Origin: Galeopsis tetrahit | Lineage: Eukaryota > Streptophyta > Magnoliopsida > Lamiales > Lamiaceae | DNA length: 64,000 bases | Direction of reading: 5' to 3' | Assembly (NCBI GenBank): GCA_963675135.1 | Contig: OY776120.1 | Span: forward strand, 24,766,001 to 24,830,000 | Part shown: positions 12,239 to 23,599 of the stretch, piece after piece | Layout: every line of letters starts with the position of its first letter | Numbering within the stretch: position 1 is the first letter of the stretch | Program-made: the position numbers and the translations under genes | The notes under the pieces: generated by a model | The model's input: only the letters and a program-made list of their open reading frames with translations | What the model was told of the DNA's origin: nothing | Databases searched by the model: none

Positions 12239-12780
12239 GTAATCGTTGTTCGATGTTCTTGTCGTACAAAACCCACGATTACCCTTAATTTCAAGAAGAC
12301 AAGTTTCTTCTTCTCCGTAATCGTTGTTCGACGTTCTTGTTGTACAAAACTCACGATTACCCTTAATTTCAAGAAGACAAGTCTCTTCTTCCATGTAATC
12401 GTTGTTCGACGTTCTTGTCGTACAAAACCCACGATTACCCCAACCTCAAGAAGATAAGTTTTTTCTTCCCCGTAATCGTTGTTCGACGTTCTTGTCGTAC
12501 AAAACCCACGATTACCCCAACCTCAAGAAGACAAGTCTCTTCTTCCCCGTAATCGTTGTTCGACGTTTTTGTCGTACAAAACCCACGATTACCTTAATAT
12601 CGAGAGGACAAGTTTCTTCTTCCCCCGTAATCGTTGTTCGACGTTCTTGTCGTACAAAACTCACGATTACCCTATCCTCAAGAAGACACGTTTCTTCTTC
12701 CCCGTAATTGTTGTTCGATGTTCTTGTCGTACAAAACCCACAATTACCCCAACATCAACGAGTCGTACGGCTAACACCTC
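12239..12780 (+). repeat. Tandem hairpin array in the TRIM, seven units of 77-78 bp
   Basis: Units start at 12239, 12317, 12395, 12472, 12549, 12627 and 12704 with GTAATCGTTGTTCGA. Each contains GTAATCGT...ACGATTAC and an inner TTGTTCGAC...GTCGTACAA, so each can fold into a stem-loop with a short loop. The spacer between hairpins is the CT/GA-rich CAAGAAGACAAGTCTCTTCT. Two diverged units follow at about 12799 and 12850. Confidence 0.9.
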
Positions 12781-13333
12781 GATCTGAAACCCTCCCTTGT
12801 AGTCGTTTCTCGACGTCCAGCGCCGTCCAAACTCCCGACTACCACCCTTAACAGTTGCTCGGCACTCAACACCGATCAAAACTCTCGGTTACAACCCTCT
12901 CACGGTAACCAATTTTGGTTGAACTCCAACCAACCGCCGGTATACAATCCCTCCTCCATGGCAGCGCTGCAACTCCACCATCCAGCAGTCCTGATGGTCG
13001 TCTGTCCTCCTCGGCCTGAACAACCGCTCGCGACGCCATCTTCTTTGGCACACGCATCTCAATCCCTCGCAGCCCGGCCTGCTTTGCTTCCCCTCTCGTC
13101 TTCAATTGCTTATGATCAAGATTGGACTCTCCTACGGTGCTCCATCTTGAAGGGGCGTATTGGATATATAATATATTTCATATACATTATATATTGTATT
13201 TATGTTAACTTTCCTTATTAACCTAGATTTGAGATATATATTAGATATGTTTTGTATCTATAAATACTCCCTCATGTAATCTTTTACATTCACTCAATGA
13301 AATTATAATTTCACAATTCATTGTTTCTCTATA

Positions 13334-15200
13334 CTCAAGACGTCTAAGAAAAAATAATTAAAAAGTGAATTCGACGTCTAAAGAAAAACAATTAAAAAGT
13401 AAACTAAAGTAATTGTAAAGTTTAAGAAGAATAGCAGAGAACGGAGAGATAGAAATTAAGAAAACTGTAAAAAAAAGAAAAAGAACTGAGAATTTTTTTT
13501 TTGAAAAGAGATAAAAATATTTAAAGAAATTAAAAAAAAATAAAAGAAATTTGAAGAAAACTGTAAAAAGAAAAAGAAAACTGTAAAGAACCTGGAAAAA
13601 AAAAAGAGATAAGAGAGAGAAAAAAATAATTTAAGAAAACTGTCGAGAAAAAAGAAAGAGAGAAGAGAAAAAATAATAATTTAAGAAAACTATAAGAAAA
13701 AAAGAGGGAGAGGAGAGAACTAAAATAATTATTTAAGAAAAATATAAAATAAAATGGTATTAAATAAAGAATAAAAAATTAATTATTTAAAAAATTAATT
13801 CAAGAAAACTGTCGAGAAAATGGGGAGAGGAGAGGGAGAGGAGAAAAATATTTAAAAAACTGTATAAAAAATAAATAAAACAATTATTTAAGATAAAATA
13901 TAAAAGAAAATTGTATAAGAAAACTAACCGAGAAAAAAGAAAAGAGAGAGGAGGAGAGAGAACAAAAAAAATGTAAATTCTAAGAAAAGTCGAAAAATAA
14001 AAAGTCAGAAATATGAGATGCCACGTCAGAAAGAAAAGATTCAGAAATAGTAATTAAGGGTAGATTTGTCATTTTCTCCTCTTCTTCTTCCTGATTTTGA
14101 TTATATCAAATCTCAGTACGACAAAGACATAAAATTCTATTTTTATATCTTTATTTCATATATTTCCGAGACTATTTTTTAAAAAAAGAAGCATATCTAT
14201 AGGTTCTCTATTTTGAAAATTTTCTGATTTTATATTTTCTATTTAATTTAATTTTTGTAACTACATTTTATATTTTCTATTAAATTTAATTTTTTAACCG
14301 TTTTAATCTTTATTTCATCCTTAATTTTTGTTTTCTTATAGTATTTCTCTACTTTCTCAATCTCCACGATAAACTATTCTTCTTTCGTCTGTAAGCCACA
14401 TTTTTTTTTCATGGATTTATTTATGTTTTTCAATCATATTTCAACTCTATCTTATTGATTTATATTTATTTTGTGTGGTCTTTTTATTTTTGTACAGGAA
14501 ATAATAAAGTGTCCAGTCCAATGCTCAACAATCTCTAATTGAAGACGTGTTGATTTAAACTAGAAGATTTTTGGAAGATTTTATTTCCCCTCTCAAATCA
14601 AAAAGTCCAAAAACAAAGAGATGACACACATAACATTTATATGATTCATATTTATTTATATGTGACTAAACAGTAATTTATGTTTTGTGTTGAATAAAAG
14701 AATTTTTTGATTTTATGTGGAAATCATGGATTGATGATTCTAATGGGAGTATTTATTTATTTTTTTCTGTGAAAAAGAGACATGAGATGCAGTAAGTTTG
14801 ATTACATTTTTAAGCTGTAATACTTACCGTTAATATTGTTCTCTCTTTTCTATGTTTCATTTTTCCATTCTTATTTTGTATTGATTGTAGCTTCTCCTTT
14901 GACTCTTTTGATTTCTCTCCCGTGTCTATGACAGGTATTAAATTCTTCTTTGTTGTTCCGGCATTTTGCAGACGGCCGTCTATCGTTCTCTAGTGCTTTC
15001 TTACGCTACTGGTTAGAATTAATTTTTTTTATGTTCATATCTTGCTTAATTGATTATTTACCCATAATACAGAGTTTCATCAACGCAACGTGGTACATGG
15101 ATTTGGCCGCAAGGAAATCAGAGAAGATTCGTATAAATAATCCATAATTTCTAATTTAATCATTATGAATAGTTTTTTAACAAGGGTTGGTCTGCTATGG
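13334..15200. other. Purine-rich noncoding stretch of the TIR element
   Basis: From 13360 to about 13990 the plus strand is strongly A/G-rich with many GAGAGAGAGA runs, much like the reverse of the CT-rich tract at 9340-9610. Beyond that it is AT-rich. Short frames (for example 14950-15147) show no known domain. No gene is supported. Confidence 0.5.
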
Positions 15201-15412
15201 ACTCGAGTGCATGTTGTGCACCCTAGTCCATGTTGCACTTTTCAATTTACTGACTTACACTTTTTGGTAAATGGTGTTGCACTTTTCAATTATTAAACTG
15301 TATAATAATATTTTTAGTAATAATTGAAAAGTGCAACACCATTTACCAAAAAGTGTAAGTCAATAAACTGAAAAGTGCAACATGGACTAGGGTGCACAAC
15401 ATGCACTCGAGT
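15201..15412. repeat. Foldback hairpin (about 95-bp arms)
   Basis: Left arm: ACTCGAGTGCATGTTGTGCA, CCCTAGTCCATGTTGCACTT, and on to TTGCACTTTTCAATTATTA. The right arm is its near-perfect reverse complement, ending GCACTCGAGT. The loop is about 25 bp of AT-rich DNA. It looks like a foldback MITE and would form a long, almost fully paired RNA if transcribed. Confidence 0.9.
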
Positions 15413-15842
15413 GCATACTAGACTTTACCTTTTTACAATGCTTGCAATTGATTTTTTTCAGTTTTAATTTTTCCTTCATCTTATCTGTTTTCATAATTTC
15501 AGTGATCACTGAAAAATCAGAAACTGAGTTATCTGAACTCATTATAAAGGCAAAATTTATAATTTGGAACGAGACACCTATAATAAGCCAATTTTGTTTC
15601 GAAGCGGTTGATCGAAGATTGAAAATACTTGCCCTTGATTAGAAACGCAATGCATTGTAATATATTATGTAGATATGCCACGTATAACTGTGAATTTAAT
15701 AATTGTCTTACAGTAGTATTATTTCAATTTACCTATTTCACTTTCTTAAACATTAATAAGTATACTTTTTAAAATTTTAAAATGGAGGGACTTCACTTTA
15801 ATTTTCTATATATGTACATTATTTAGTAAGTACTTACATTTT

Positions 15843-15954
15843 GAATTACTCACTTATAATATTTACGAATTCAATAATTTTAAACAAAATATTTCAAGAA
15901 TTACTCACTTATAATATTTACGAATTCAATAATTTTAAACAAAACATTTCAATC
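15843..15954. repeat. 56-bp tandem duplication
   Basis: GAATTACTCACTTATAATAT, then TTACGAATTCAATAATTTTA and AACAAAA, occurs twice head to tail with one or two differences. Confidence 0.75.
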
Positions 15955-17087
15955 ACATGATTTTAATTAAACTGCAAACTTCTACATAGGACTGCAATTT
16001 TCATCTCTAATGTTCAAAATTGTTCTCTTAACAAAAAATAATTTTGCATACTCAATAATATTTCATCACTTTAAATAATTTTTTAAATTTTATATTAAAT
16101 AATAATATAATTTTTTTCAATCCCGCGAAATCACGGGTCTTACACTAGTTTCCTAATATTTCTCTCAACTAACTATTCTTTTCTCTCCCTTTTTAATACT
16201 CGAATTTTCTTAAGGAAAAGATTGGAAAAAAAAATATTTTCACGTTAAATAAAAATCAAGAAGTTGTAACACAACGTCTTCTTTTCCTTCCGTAATGAGG
16301 CTTATAAAGTTATTTCATTACATTTATTGTATTCAGACATTCATTCTAGGTGTGGTTTCTTTGCCTTTATTAACTGCTTCGTATGAATAGACTGTTTATG
16401 TGCATTGTGATATGACTTGAATGTGATTGAATATTCAATGTAAAAAATTATGAAAGGTCAGGGGCTTAAAAGAGGCCCGGGACTGAAAAGAGGTCCTTGG
16501 TGAACCCGGGATTGAAGAGAGATCTTTGGGGGATCCTCTGTGCACAAGAAAAGAACTTGGGACTGAAAAGAGGTCTTTGAGGGGGACCCAGTGGAATTTA
16601 AAAGAGATCCTTGGGATAACCGTGAAACGTAATTAATAATTAATCAAAAGTACGATGAAAAATGCCTATGTGAGATGAAAGGTGCTTATGTGACTTTTTG
16701 TGAATTACGTGATTTTATGTGCTACACATTTTATTCGTATGTCGTATTTAATATTGTCAAAGTAACTTCACTGAGCTAGTGGTTTTCTCATACCATACAT
16801 TTAACATTTTCAGATTCAAGTTGATGAGTTGATGGCGAGGAGAGGCGGTGGATGTCGTATTATAAAAACTTTATAAATTTTCCAGCGTTTCACTATTGTG
16901 AATTTACTATTGTGACTTTTAGTAGATATTCCAGTTTATTTAATCGAGTCTTCCGCTGTTATTTAAATAATTTTATTATTAAAACAATTTATGGGTTCAC
17001 TTTTTTGTATTTAAATTTGAGTTCATGCTCCTTTACTTCGATTTTTACAAAAAACTACATTTATGAAAATTGGGGCGTGATATATGC

Positions 17088-17384
17088 AATTTATGTGTTT
17101 AATAGCAATATACTTATTATTTATAATCTTTCGTACCCCTAAACTCAAAAATTTGGATCTGCCACTGACGGCGACGTTGAGGAAGGGAGGAGCGCAAGTT
17201 GAGAGAGTTGGGGATTTGTTGGAGCGAGAGAAGTTGTGGAGAGAGTGATGGTTGAGAGAGTTGGGGATTTGTTGGAGCGAGAGAAGTTGTGGAGAGAGTG
17301 ATGGGGTGTACGCGCGTATTAAGTTTATTATATCTAAGGGTAATTTTGGTTTTTCAACACTAAACACTGTTACCAGTGGACTAA
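17088..17384. other. Spacer with 53-bp tandem repeat
   Basis: Two copies of a unit starting GTTGAGAGAGTTGGGGATTT lie at 17198 and 17251. Just before them, TTTGGATCTGCCACTG resembles the terminus of a hAT-type element, but no partner end was found. No gene. Confidence 0.5.
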
Positions 17385-17735
17385 GAGCATCTCCAATGCT
17401 AGAAATGAATTTGGAGGTTTGGATTTGCCACATATATGGAACATGTGTGCCACCTCAAAAGTTTCATACCCATTCCTTTAAAATACTTCTTCCCCCCCCC
17501 CCCCCCATGCTCCCTTCCCCAAAAATACTCCCACTATCAAATTATATTTATTTTCATAATCTTTATTTATTATTTATTTGATTTATAATTTTACTTCTTT
17601 AATTAAATATTATATTTAAATATTAAATATAATATTTAAATTATGCAAAAAAAAATATTGTTAAAACATTTTGAATTTTTTTAATTGAAAATATAATAAG
17701 GAGTACAAAATAAAATAATACAAGAACTTGGAACA

Positions 17736-19048
17736 TTAATTTTTTTCGTATCGTGCCCATATGTGCTCAATCAGGTCCCTTTGGAGTTGTTGATGTTTAC
17801 GTTTATCACGAAGTTCAGATCTTGCATTGAGGTAGTGGTTGAATGCTTCGGTAGATCCTTGGATTATAGATGAATTGTTGACGTTTTCTGATGTTGTTTG
17901 TGTTAGTTTCAACCGACCAATCTATTGTTGCGTCTCCTTCATGCTCGACTATCATGTTATGTAAAACAATACAAGTAGTCATAATTTCTTTCAAATTACT
18001 CTTGTACCAAAAATGGCTCGGGCCCCTGCTCATTGCCCAACGAGCTTGAAGCACCACAAATGCCCATTCAACATCCTTCCTAGCAACTTCTTGCATTTCC
18101 TTAAACTTTTGTTTTCTTAGGATCGTGAGGACATTGAAAGCTCTTAACAAAAGTTGGCCATTTCGAATAGATCCCATCGGTTAGGTAATATCCTTGTGTA
18201 TATTGCCGACCGTTTACAACAAAATCCATATTCGGCGCACGCCATAACACAACCTCGTTGAACAAAGGGGATTGGTTAAGCACATTGATGTCATTATTTG
18301 ACCCCGCGACACCAAAGTAAGCGTGTCATATCCACAAATCTTGTGACGCAACCGCTTCAAGCATAATTGTTGGGACTCCATGATCACCTCGAGTGTATTG
18401 ACCTTTCCAAGCAACCGAACAATTTTTCCATTTCCAATGCATACAATCAAGACTCCCCAACATACCGGGGAAACCGTGCCTCTACTCATGCATTTGATAC
18501 AAGCGTTGGACGTCAGCGGCAGTAGGCATCCTCAAGTAGTGTGGGCCAAACACGTCAATCACGCATCGACAAAATTTAAACAAGCAATCAATGGTCGTTG
18601 ATTCAGCAACCCGTAGGTATTCATCATAATGGTCGGCTGGACCTCCATATGCCAATTGACGAATTGCGACTGCACACTTATGTAGTGGTGAGAAACCTTT
18701 TTTTCCCACTGCATCGACTCTCCACTGAAAATATGGATCATGAGATTCCAAAGCTCCAACAATACGAAGAAATAGATCTTTACTCATTCGAAAACATCTT
18801 CGAAAGATATTACTTCCATATGTTGGATTTTCAGCGAAGTAATCATTCACAAGACGAGTGTGTGCACCCTCACGATCACGATTGATGTACTTTCTCCTCT
18901 TAGGAGTGCTAGTAGAAGTATTCATCATCTCATTAAGAACCCGTATGCGCTCTTGTACCTCGCGCACCAATTGTTTCACCGAGTTTTGATTAATCAACTC
19001 ATTATCTTCTCTTTCGCTTGTATCTGAGTAATTATAAGATGAAGTCAT
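17736..19048 (-). pseudogene. Harbinger-1 DDE transposase, inactivated
   Basis: The ATG at 19048 opens MTSSYNYSDTSEREDNELIN. The family region NDYFAENPTYGSNIFRRCF is intact, followed by SPLHKCAVAIRQLAYG and ADHYDEYLRVAESTT. In-frame stops then occur at MHE-TAG-RHGFPGMLGS (about 18482) and DLWI-TGA-HAYFG (about 18330; tryptophan in the family). The catalytic stretches SLDCMHWKWKNC, NDINVLNQSP and VARKDVEWAF can still be read, the last only after a frameshift near 18105. A second frameshift near 17850 precedes the C-terminal DLIEHIWARYEKN. Two nonsense codons and two frameshifts make it non-functional. Confidence 0.88.
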
Positions 19049-19871
19049 GATTTGTATGATTGCAAATATTTATGAGGATTATGAAACTTATGTAGTGAAG
19101 AAAATGAGAAGTCAACTTCTAAAATATATAACGATATTTCCAACGGCTAGTTTTGCAGCAACTAGTTTTGCAACGATTAGTTTTTTTTTTTTTTTACTCT
19201 TTTAATCCTAAAAGATCGAACTATTTAATTGTCCTTATATATTAATTTTTAAAAGATATTAATTAGTACAAGTTAAGAATAAATAAAAAATAATTTATAT
19301 ATCAAAAGGGTCATTGATCCCTTTTTTTCTCCTACTCGATTGGACTTTTAAATTAAATACGAGTAGTTGATATGAATTTTGGAAATATGCATGTCAGTTA
19401 AGTTCATTAATATTATTTATAGATTAAAATTATTTAGAGATATGCATGTCAACTAATAGTTGATAACCATTCTAGTGTCTAATTAGAAAATGTAATTAGA
19501 AAATTAATACGGAGTATTATTTAGAGATATTATTTGTCCGTACATATACTAGAAAATTAAATAGTTGATAACCATTCCAGTGTTTAATTAGAAAATTACA
19601 TAACATATACTTAAACAAATAACATAAGTAAAAAAACAATATCAAATAAACTACAAGATAACCAATACAAACAATACATAAGTAAAAATAAACCTAGGCA
19701 ATTACTTAGTAGTCCACTTCTTCCTAATTTTGTCACAATATAAGTTGTGTAATTGAAGTTGATCTGGTATCATGTTTGTGGTATTTGCCATGAGGACTTT
19801 CCACTCACCCTTTTGCGGTATTCGTTCCAATGCCTCCGTGTTTTTAGTAACTTTATTCATTGTTGTGTCTT

Positions 19872-20903
19872 CTACTTCACACATCCTCTTATTCCATTCT
19901 TAGGCCGTTTATGGGTTAGCTTTTTCCTTAACTTTTCCCCTAGCTTTTTCTTTGCTTCCTTCTGCCCAATTGGATGAGTACGCTGAACACTAACATCCTC
20001 GTTTTCACTCGTACCTACATTGGAAGAGGAGTATCCGCCGAACTCATTGGTCTTCATCTTCTTTGATGGACAAATATCTTTATCACACTTTTCGAACTTG
20101 AGACATCTCTTCAAATGTAGCCAACAACCACGAAGTTTAAAACCGTGCTTAAGGTGCTCATTCTTGAAAACTTTTTGTGCCTTTTCATAGATATCTGCAT
20201 CACTGCTCCCACTCGGCCACACGTCCAACAATCGATTGTAGATTGCAGAAAGCCATTTTACTTGCTTCTGAATGGCATAAAATTTTGTTTTCAACACTGT
20301 TGCCGACCTCGCAAATTTATTTGCGGGACGACTTTTGTTATACTCAATAGCAATCCTCTGCCACATTTGCTCTAGCTTCTGATCATTTCCAATCACTGAA
20401 TATGTGCTAATATTGATCCAACACTCTATTAGCAATTCATTTTCTTCATCAGTGTATGTTATCGACAACTTCTCATCAGATTTTGACACACCGTCAATAT
20501 TAATGCCACCCACTTCCGGAGGAGAAAACTATACTTGGAATTGAAATGATCTCGCAAAAGATGGTGTTCTGCCTTCTCCGTCGGTGCTCGTTCCGTCAGT
20601 GCTAGTCCTTCTCGATGAGGTTGAAGGGGATATTATGTATGGAGGATGGGGAGGCATGGGATGATAGTGATAAAATGGAGCCCCAGAAGAACTCATAGGA
20701 AAATTTAAGTTATTTGGGGAATTTGGAGAATTTTGATAATTTTGGGAATTTGGAAAATTTGAGGAGATGAAATTTTTAGGACAAATATTAGAACCTTGAG
20801 GACGATTGTCGGAATTTAGTGTTTGAATATTGGAGTTTTGAAAAAATGCATTTCCTCCAAAACTACTAGAATTATAAAAATTTATCCAAGCATTGTGATC
20901 CAT
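19872..20903 (-). pseudogene. Harbinger-1 accessory ORF (SANT/NAM-like, GST-T3-like family)
   Basis: The ATG at 20903 opens MDHNAWINFYNSSSFGGNAF, an asparagine- and proline-rich N-terminus. An in-frame TAG at 20529-20531 interrupts it. The same frame continues FSPPEVGGINIDGVS and then the trihelix/SANT-like part YTDEENELLIECWINISTYS with WQRIAIEYNK, ending at 19872. This is the ORF1 that accompanies PIF/Harbinger transposases in plants, often annotated as glutathione S-transferase T3-like or NAM-associated; its product is thought to bind DNA and help nuclear import of the transposase. The remaining C-terminal part (to about 19700) is shifted in frame. Confidence 0.78.
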
Positions 20904-21483
20904 TTTGAGAGATGAATTGAGAAATATAGAGAAAGATAAAAATAATTTAAATTACAACTATTTATAAAAGAGTTAAAAATGAATGTTTGTTTTTTTTCCC
21001 GTTGGAAAATTTTATTTTGGATTCAACAATTTGACTTTTTTTTTTGTTAGAAAATTTATTTACTACATTGTTATTAAAAAGAGAAAAAAAAGTAAATTAA
21101 TTAAAATGGCAAAATTTTAAATCAACAATAATAAAGAAAAAAAAAAGGAGATAAAAGGGGAAATTTGGCAACAAATACAACAATATTTTATATTAGTGGG
21201 GGGACCCACAACTGCCATGATGGTAGTGGTTGAATCCCTCCTCCACGCGCGATTGGCGTCCACTTCCATATCCTCTTTGTATTTTTCTTCTGTTTGAAAC
21301 TCACACCCAAACTTTCTACTCTCACTTTCATCCTCACTTTTTTCTCCTTCCCACAAAGCAACATGCCTTCTCATTTTGTCATTCCTATGCCACATCATAC
21401 ACCTCACAATCACTCTTTCCTCATTTATTGGGTAGGGGAAGCACTCCACATGGGATTCCTTCCTCCCATTGGAGATGCTCTAA

Positions 21484-22264
21484 ACTAGCCAGAAATAAAT
21501 ATCAAAATAAACAAACATATACTAATAAAGAGTCCATTAGAATTTGTACAACCAGTTTTAGCCAACGTTGCAATTTTATTTTTTGTACGAATGCACCATC
21601 AAATCTTTTGGGTTTGTGATGATTTGCCAAGAGTGCGTATGCAAACACATATAAAATAAAAACGAGAAAGGCTCGAAAAAAAAAATGTACAAGTTATGAA
21701 ACCTTAGAAGAAATAGAAACAGAGATTTGTAGGATACCTTCAAGAAATCGTGACAGAGTTTTGTAGAACTCTAACCTATCTACAACGGACACGATTCGAG
21801 CTTCACATAATCTTGAAAATCTCAGACATTTCAAGCGCCAACAACGATGGTAAGAAAAAGGAGAAATTGAACTAGACATCAATGGAAGTTATACGAGGAT
21901 GGTTCAAAATATGCTCTTCGTGAGGGTTCGCTAGATGATTCCAGAGACGAAGCAAGAAAAATTGTTGTTCGTGACTTCGTGTAGTCGGTGGAAAGAAAGG
22001 GGCAAGAGTGATGAGTCAGCAACTTTTTTTTTTTACGATGAAAGACAAAGTTTTTTGACAGGGTCAAAGTGGAGATTTTGAATTTTGTAAGAGGACAATA
22101 TGATCTTTTTAAATAAAAATTCAAACTAACAAATTTGGGTTAATCTTGGAGAGGTAAACATATCAAACACCAAAGTATTTATTTTGGAAAAGACATCCTT
22201 GACAATTTCCATGTTACGATAGTTTGTCAAGGATAACTTAAAGGGGTTATCAAACAAGCCCTTA
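21484..22264. other. Spacer between the two Harbinger elements
   Basis: AT-rich DNA with no convincing gene. It ends with GGGGTTATCAAACAAGCCC, which resembles the terminus of a MITE, but I could not find the opposite end. Confidence 0.5.
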
Positions 22265-22541
22265 GACTATCTTTATCGGGAGGGCATCCACGCCCCAGCC
22301 CACATATGACAAACTAAAGCAAAAAAAATAAAAAATGTAAAAAATGGCCACGCCTCGGACCGTCCGAAGCCCTTGAGGCTGTCCTAATTTTCCACAAAAA
22401 AAAAAAAGTGACACATGTCACTTGTTTATTGGTTATTTAAATTATGTTTGGATAAATTTTAGTGAAGATATAGCCTTAATGTTAGCTTGGATATTCGTTA
22501 GTGAAGATAAAACATGTGGCAAAAATTAAAGGGCTAGCTCC

Positions 22542-23238
22542 ATGTGGATGCGAGTGCATAAATTGTATGAAGAAGCTCGAATGGATAATCCGGGGGACAT
22601 AAATGAAAGAAATATTGAGATGATGAAAAGTCGTTTTAAACGACTTAATGTAAACGTCAACAAGTGGGTTGCTGCTAACAAGGAAGCATATGGTCGAAAA
22701 AGAAGTGGAATGAGCCAACAAGATGTTGAGACTGAAGCTCATACAATTTATGCAATGGGTGGCTCGAAGTTTCAGGACATGTGTGTATTTAATGAAGTTA
22801 TGAGTAAACATTCGAAGTGGGAAATAAACTTAGATCGTGATTCCACACGTTTTTGTGCTGAAGATAACGACGATAATGAAGAAAGTGGTGGCAGCTCAAA
22901 GAGATCAAGGACAAGTGAAGATGTGTCGTATTCCATCCCCACTAATCCAGAAACTCCAGGCAGCGGTGGTTCGACTATTTCACATTCTACGGGTAGAGAT
23001 AAGGCGAAAAAAGGGAAAAGGTAAGGTATCACAATCTTCTTGTACTACTGAATCTATCACATAAATTTGTGCAATGAGACTCGCTAAAGAGAAAGAAATC
23101 GATGTTGTTAGAGGGAAATTTGGAATTGAGACTCTCAAGATGAAGCACTCTCATTTGCAATCATTGTTGGCGAAAGATCACTTATCCCCAGCAGATGAGG
23201 AGATTAAACAACAACTATGGAAATTGTTTACACAATGA
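22542..23238 (+). pseudogene. Harbinger-2 accessory ORF (NAM C-terminal-like), truncated and frameshifted
   Basis: Reading from 22542, MWMRVHKLYEEARMDNPGDI is followed by SRFKRLNVNVNKWVAANKEA, the central part of the SANT/NAM-associated Harbinger ORF1. An acidic, serine-rich linker (DNDDNEESGGSSKRSRTSED) precedes a stop at 23024. A C-terminal helix, MRLAKEKEIDVVRGKFGIET, continues in another frame to about 23238. The usual N-terminal SANT part is missing; the element's left end lies only 277 bp upstream. The protein is therefore incomplete at both levels. Confidence 0.72.
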
Positions 23239-23259
23239 GTGATCTTTATTTTGTGTGCT

Positions 23260-23560
23260 AGTTAATCTCTTATTGTCTTGTAAGCTTTTTAATTTGTGTG
23301 CATTTTCACATGCTCTTGTATTTTTTAAGTTATTGTCTTGTATTGTAAGATTTTTAATTTGTGTGCTAGTTAATCTTTTGTATTTTTTAAGTTATTGTCT
23401 TGTATTGTAAGCTTTTTAATTGTGTGCTAGTTAATCTCTTGTATTTTTTAAGTTATTGTCTTGTATTGTAAGCTTTTTAATTGTGTGCTAGTTAATCTCT
23501 TGTATTTTTTAAGTTATTGTCTTGTATTGTAAGCTTTTTAATTTGTGTGTTAGTTAATCT
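23260..23560. repeat. Minisatellite, about 61-bp units
   Basis: Four to five copies of a unit made of TTAAGTTATTGTCTTGTATT, GTAAGCTTTTTAATTGTGTG and CTAGTTAATCTCTTGTATTT. It lies between the two Harbinger-2 genes. Confidence 0.85.
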
Positions 23561-23599
23561 CATGTAATCACATGCTCCTGTCCACTATTTTTGGTCTAA

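Larger units (their letters stand above)
11999..13333 (+). mobile_element. TRIM (short non-autonomous LTR retrotransposon)
   Basis: Direct LTRs of 178 bp (11999-12176) and 176 bp (13158-13333) start TATTGGATATATAATATATT and end TTCTCTATA. The target duplication CTCAA is perfect (11994-11998, 13334-13338). A primer binding site TGGTATCAGAGC (12177-12188), complementary to the initiator Met tRNA 3' end, follows the left LTR at once. A purine tract GAAGGGG precedes the right LTR. The internal part lacks gag and pol and is dominated by a 77-78-bp tandem array. The LTRs are nearly identical, which suggests a fairly recent insertion. Confidence 0.9.
9665..16149. mobile_element. TIR DNA element with ACTAGTGTAA ends
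   Basis: The left end is ACTAGTGTAAAACCCGCGAA followed by TTTCGCGGAATTG. The right end, reverse complemented, is ACTAGTGTAAGACCCGTGAT followed by TTCGCGGGATTG. The two differ at only a few positions over 33 bp. I found no clear target duplication and no transposase. The interior is AT- and purine-rich and hosts a plastid insert, a Stowaway remnant, a TRIM and a foldback hairpin. Superfamily uncertain (MULE-like is one possibility). Confidence 0.6.
9024..17082 (+). mobile_element. Gypsy-type solo LTR, split by a later insertion
   Basis: It starts TGTAACACCCC and ends TGGGGCGTGATA. Perfect 5-bp target duplications TATGC lie at 9019-9023 and 17083-17087. The LTR proper is 9024-9664 plus 16150-17082, about 1.57 kb. 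The TGTAACACCCC start and GGGGCGTGA(CA) end are typical of plant Ty3/Gypsy LTRs (family recollection); the final CA has become TA. No internal retrotransposon domain is present, so this is a solo LTR left by LTR-LTR recombination. Its 5' part contains a long CT-rich tract at 9340-9610. Confidence 0.75.
17385..21480 (-). mobile_element. PIF/Harbinger transposon, Harbinger-1
   Basis: The ends are GAGCATCTCCAATG and its exact reverse complement CATTGGAGATGCTC, flanked by TAA on both sides (17382-17384, 21481-21483). TAA/TTA duplications and GAGCATCTCCAA-type ends are hallmarks of plant PIF/Harbinger elements. On the minus strand it carries a SANT/NAM-like accessory ORF (20903-19872) upstream of a DDE transposase (19048-17736). 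Both are broken. A 15-bp C run lies near 17490. Confidence 0.93.

Noticed and set aside
12239..12780. CRISPR-like array
   Set aside because: Repeat and spacer are equally conserved, units are contiguous 77-78 bp, the host is a plant, and the array lies inside a TRIM with LTRs and a primer binding site.
12164..12879. Open frames across the TRIM array as a gag-like gene
   Set aside because: The frames are open in several phases because the repeat lacks stops, not because of coding constraint. No gag motif is visible.
14950..15147. Small open frame (MLFRHFADG...) as a gene
   Set aside because: There is no known domain, no supporting splice context, and it sits in AT-rich transposon interior.
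10583..17168. CAATGACGGACCCATAAATT (10580s) and the reverse-complemented CAGTGGCAGATCC end near 17168 as the two termini of one hAT element
   Set aside because: The left motif lies inside the solo LTR and TIR element, while the right lies outside the LTR target duplication. Pairing them would cross a nest boundary supported by exact duplications, and no matching 8-bp duplication exists.
17390..17510. Poly-C run as a regulatory G-quadruplex
   Set aside because: It is a single homopolymer at the end of a decayed transposon. There is no spaced G-tract pattern and no link to a host gene.
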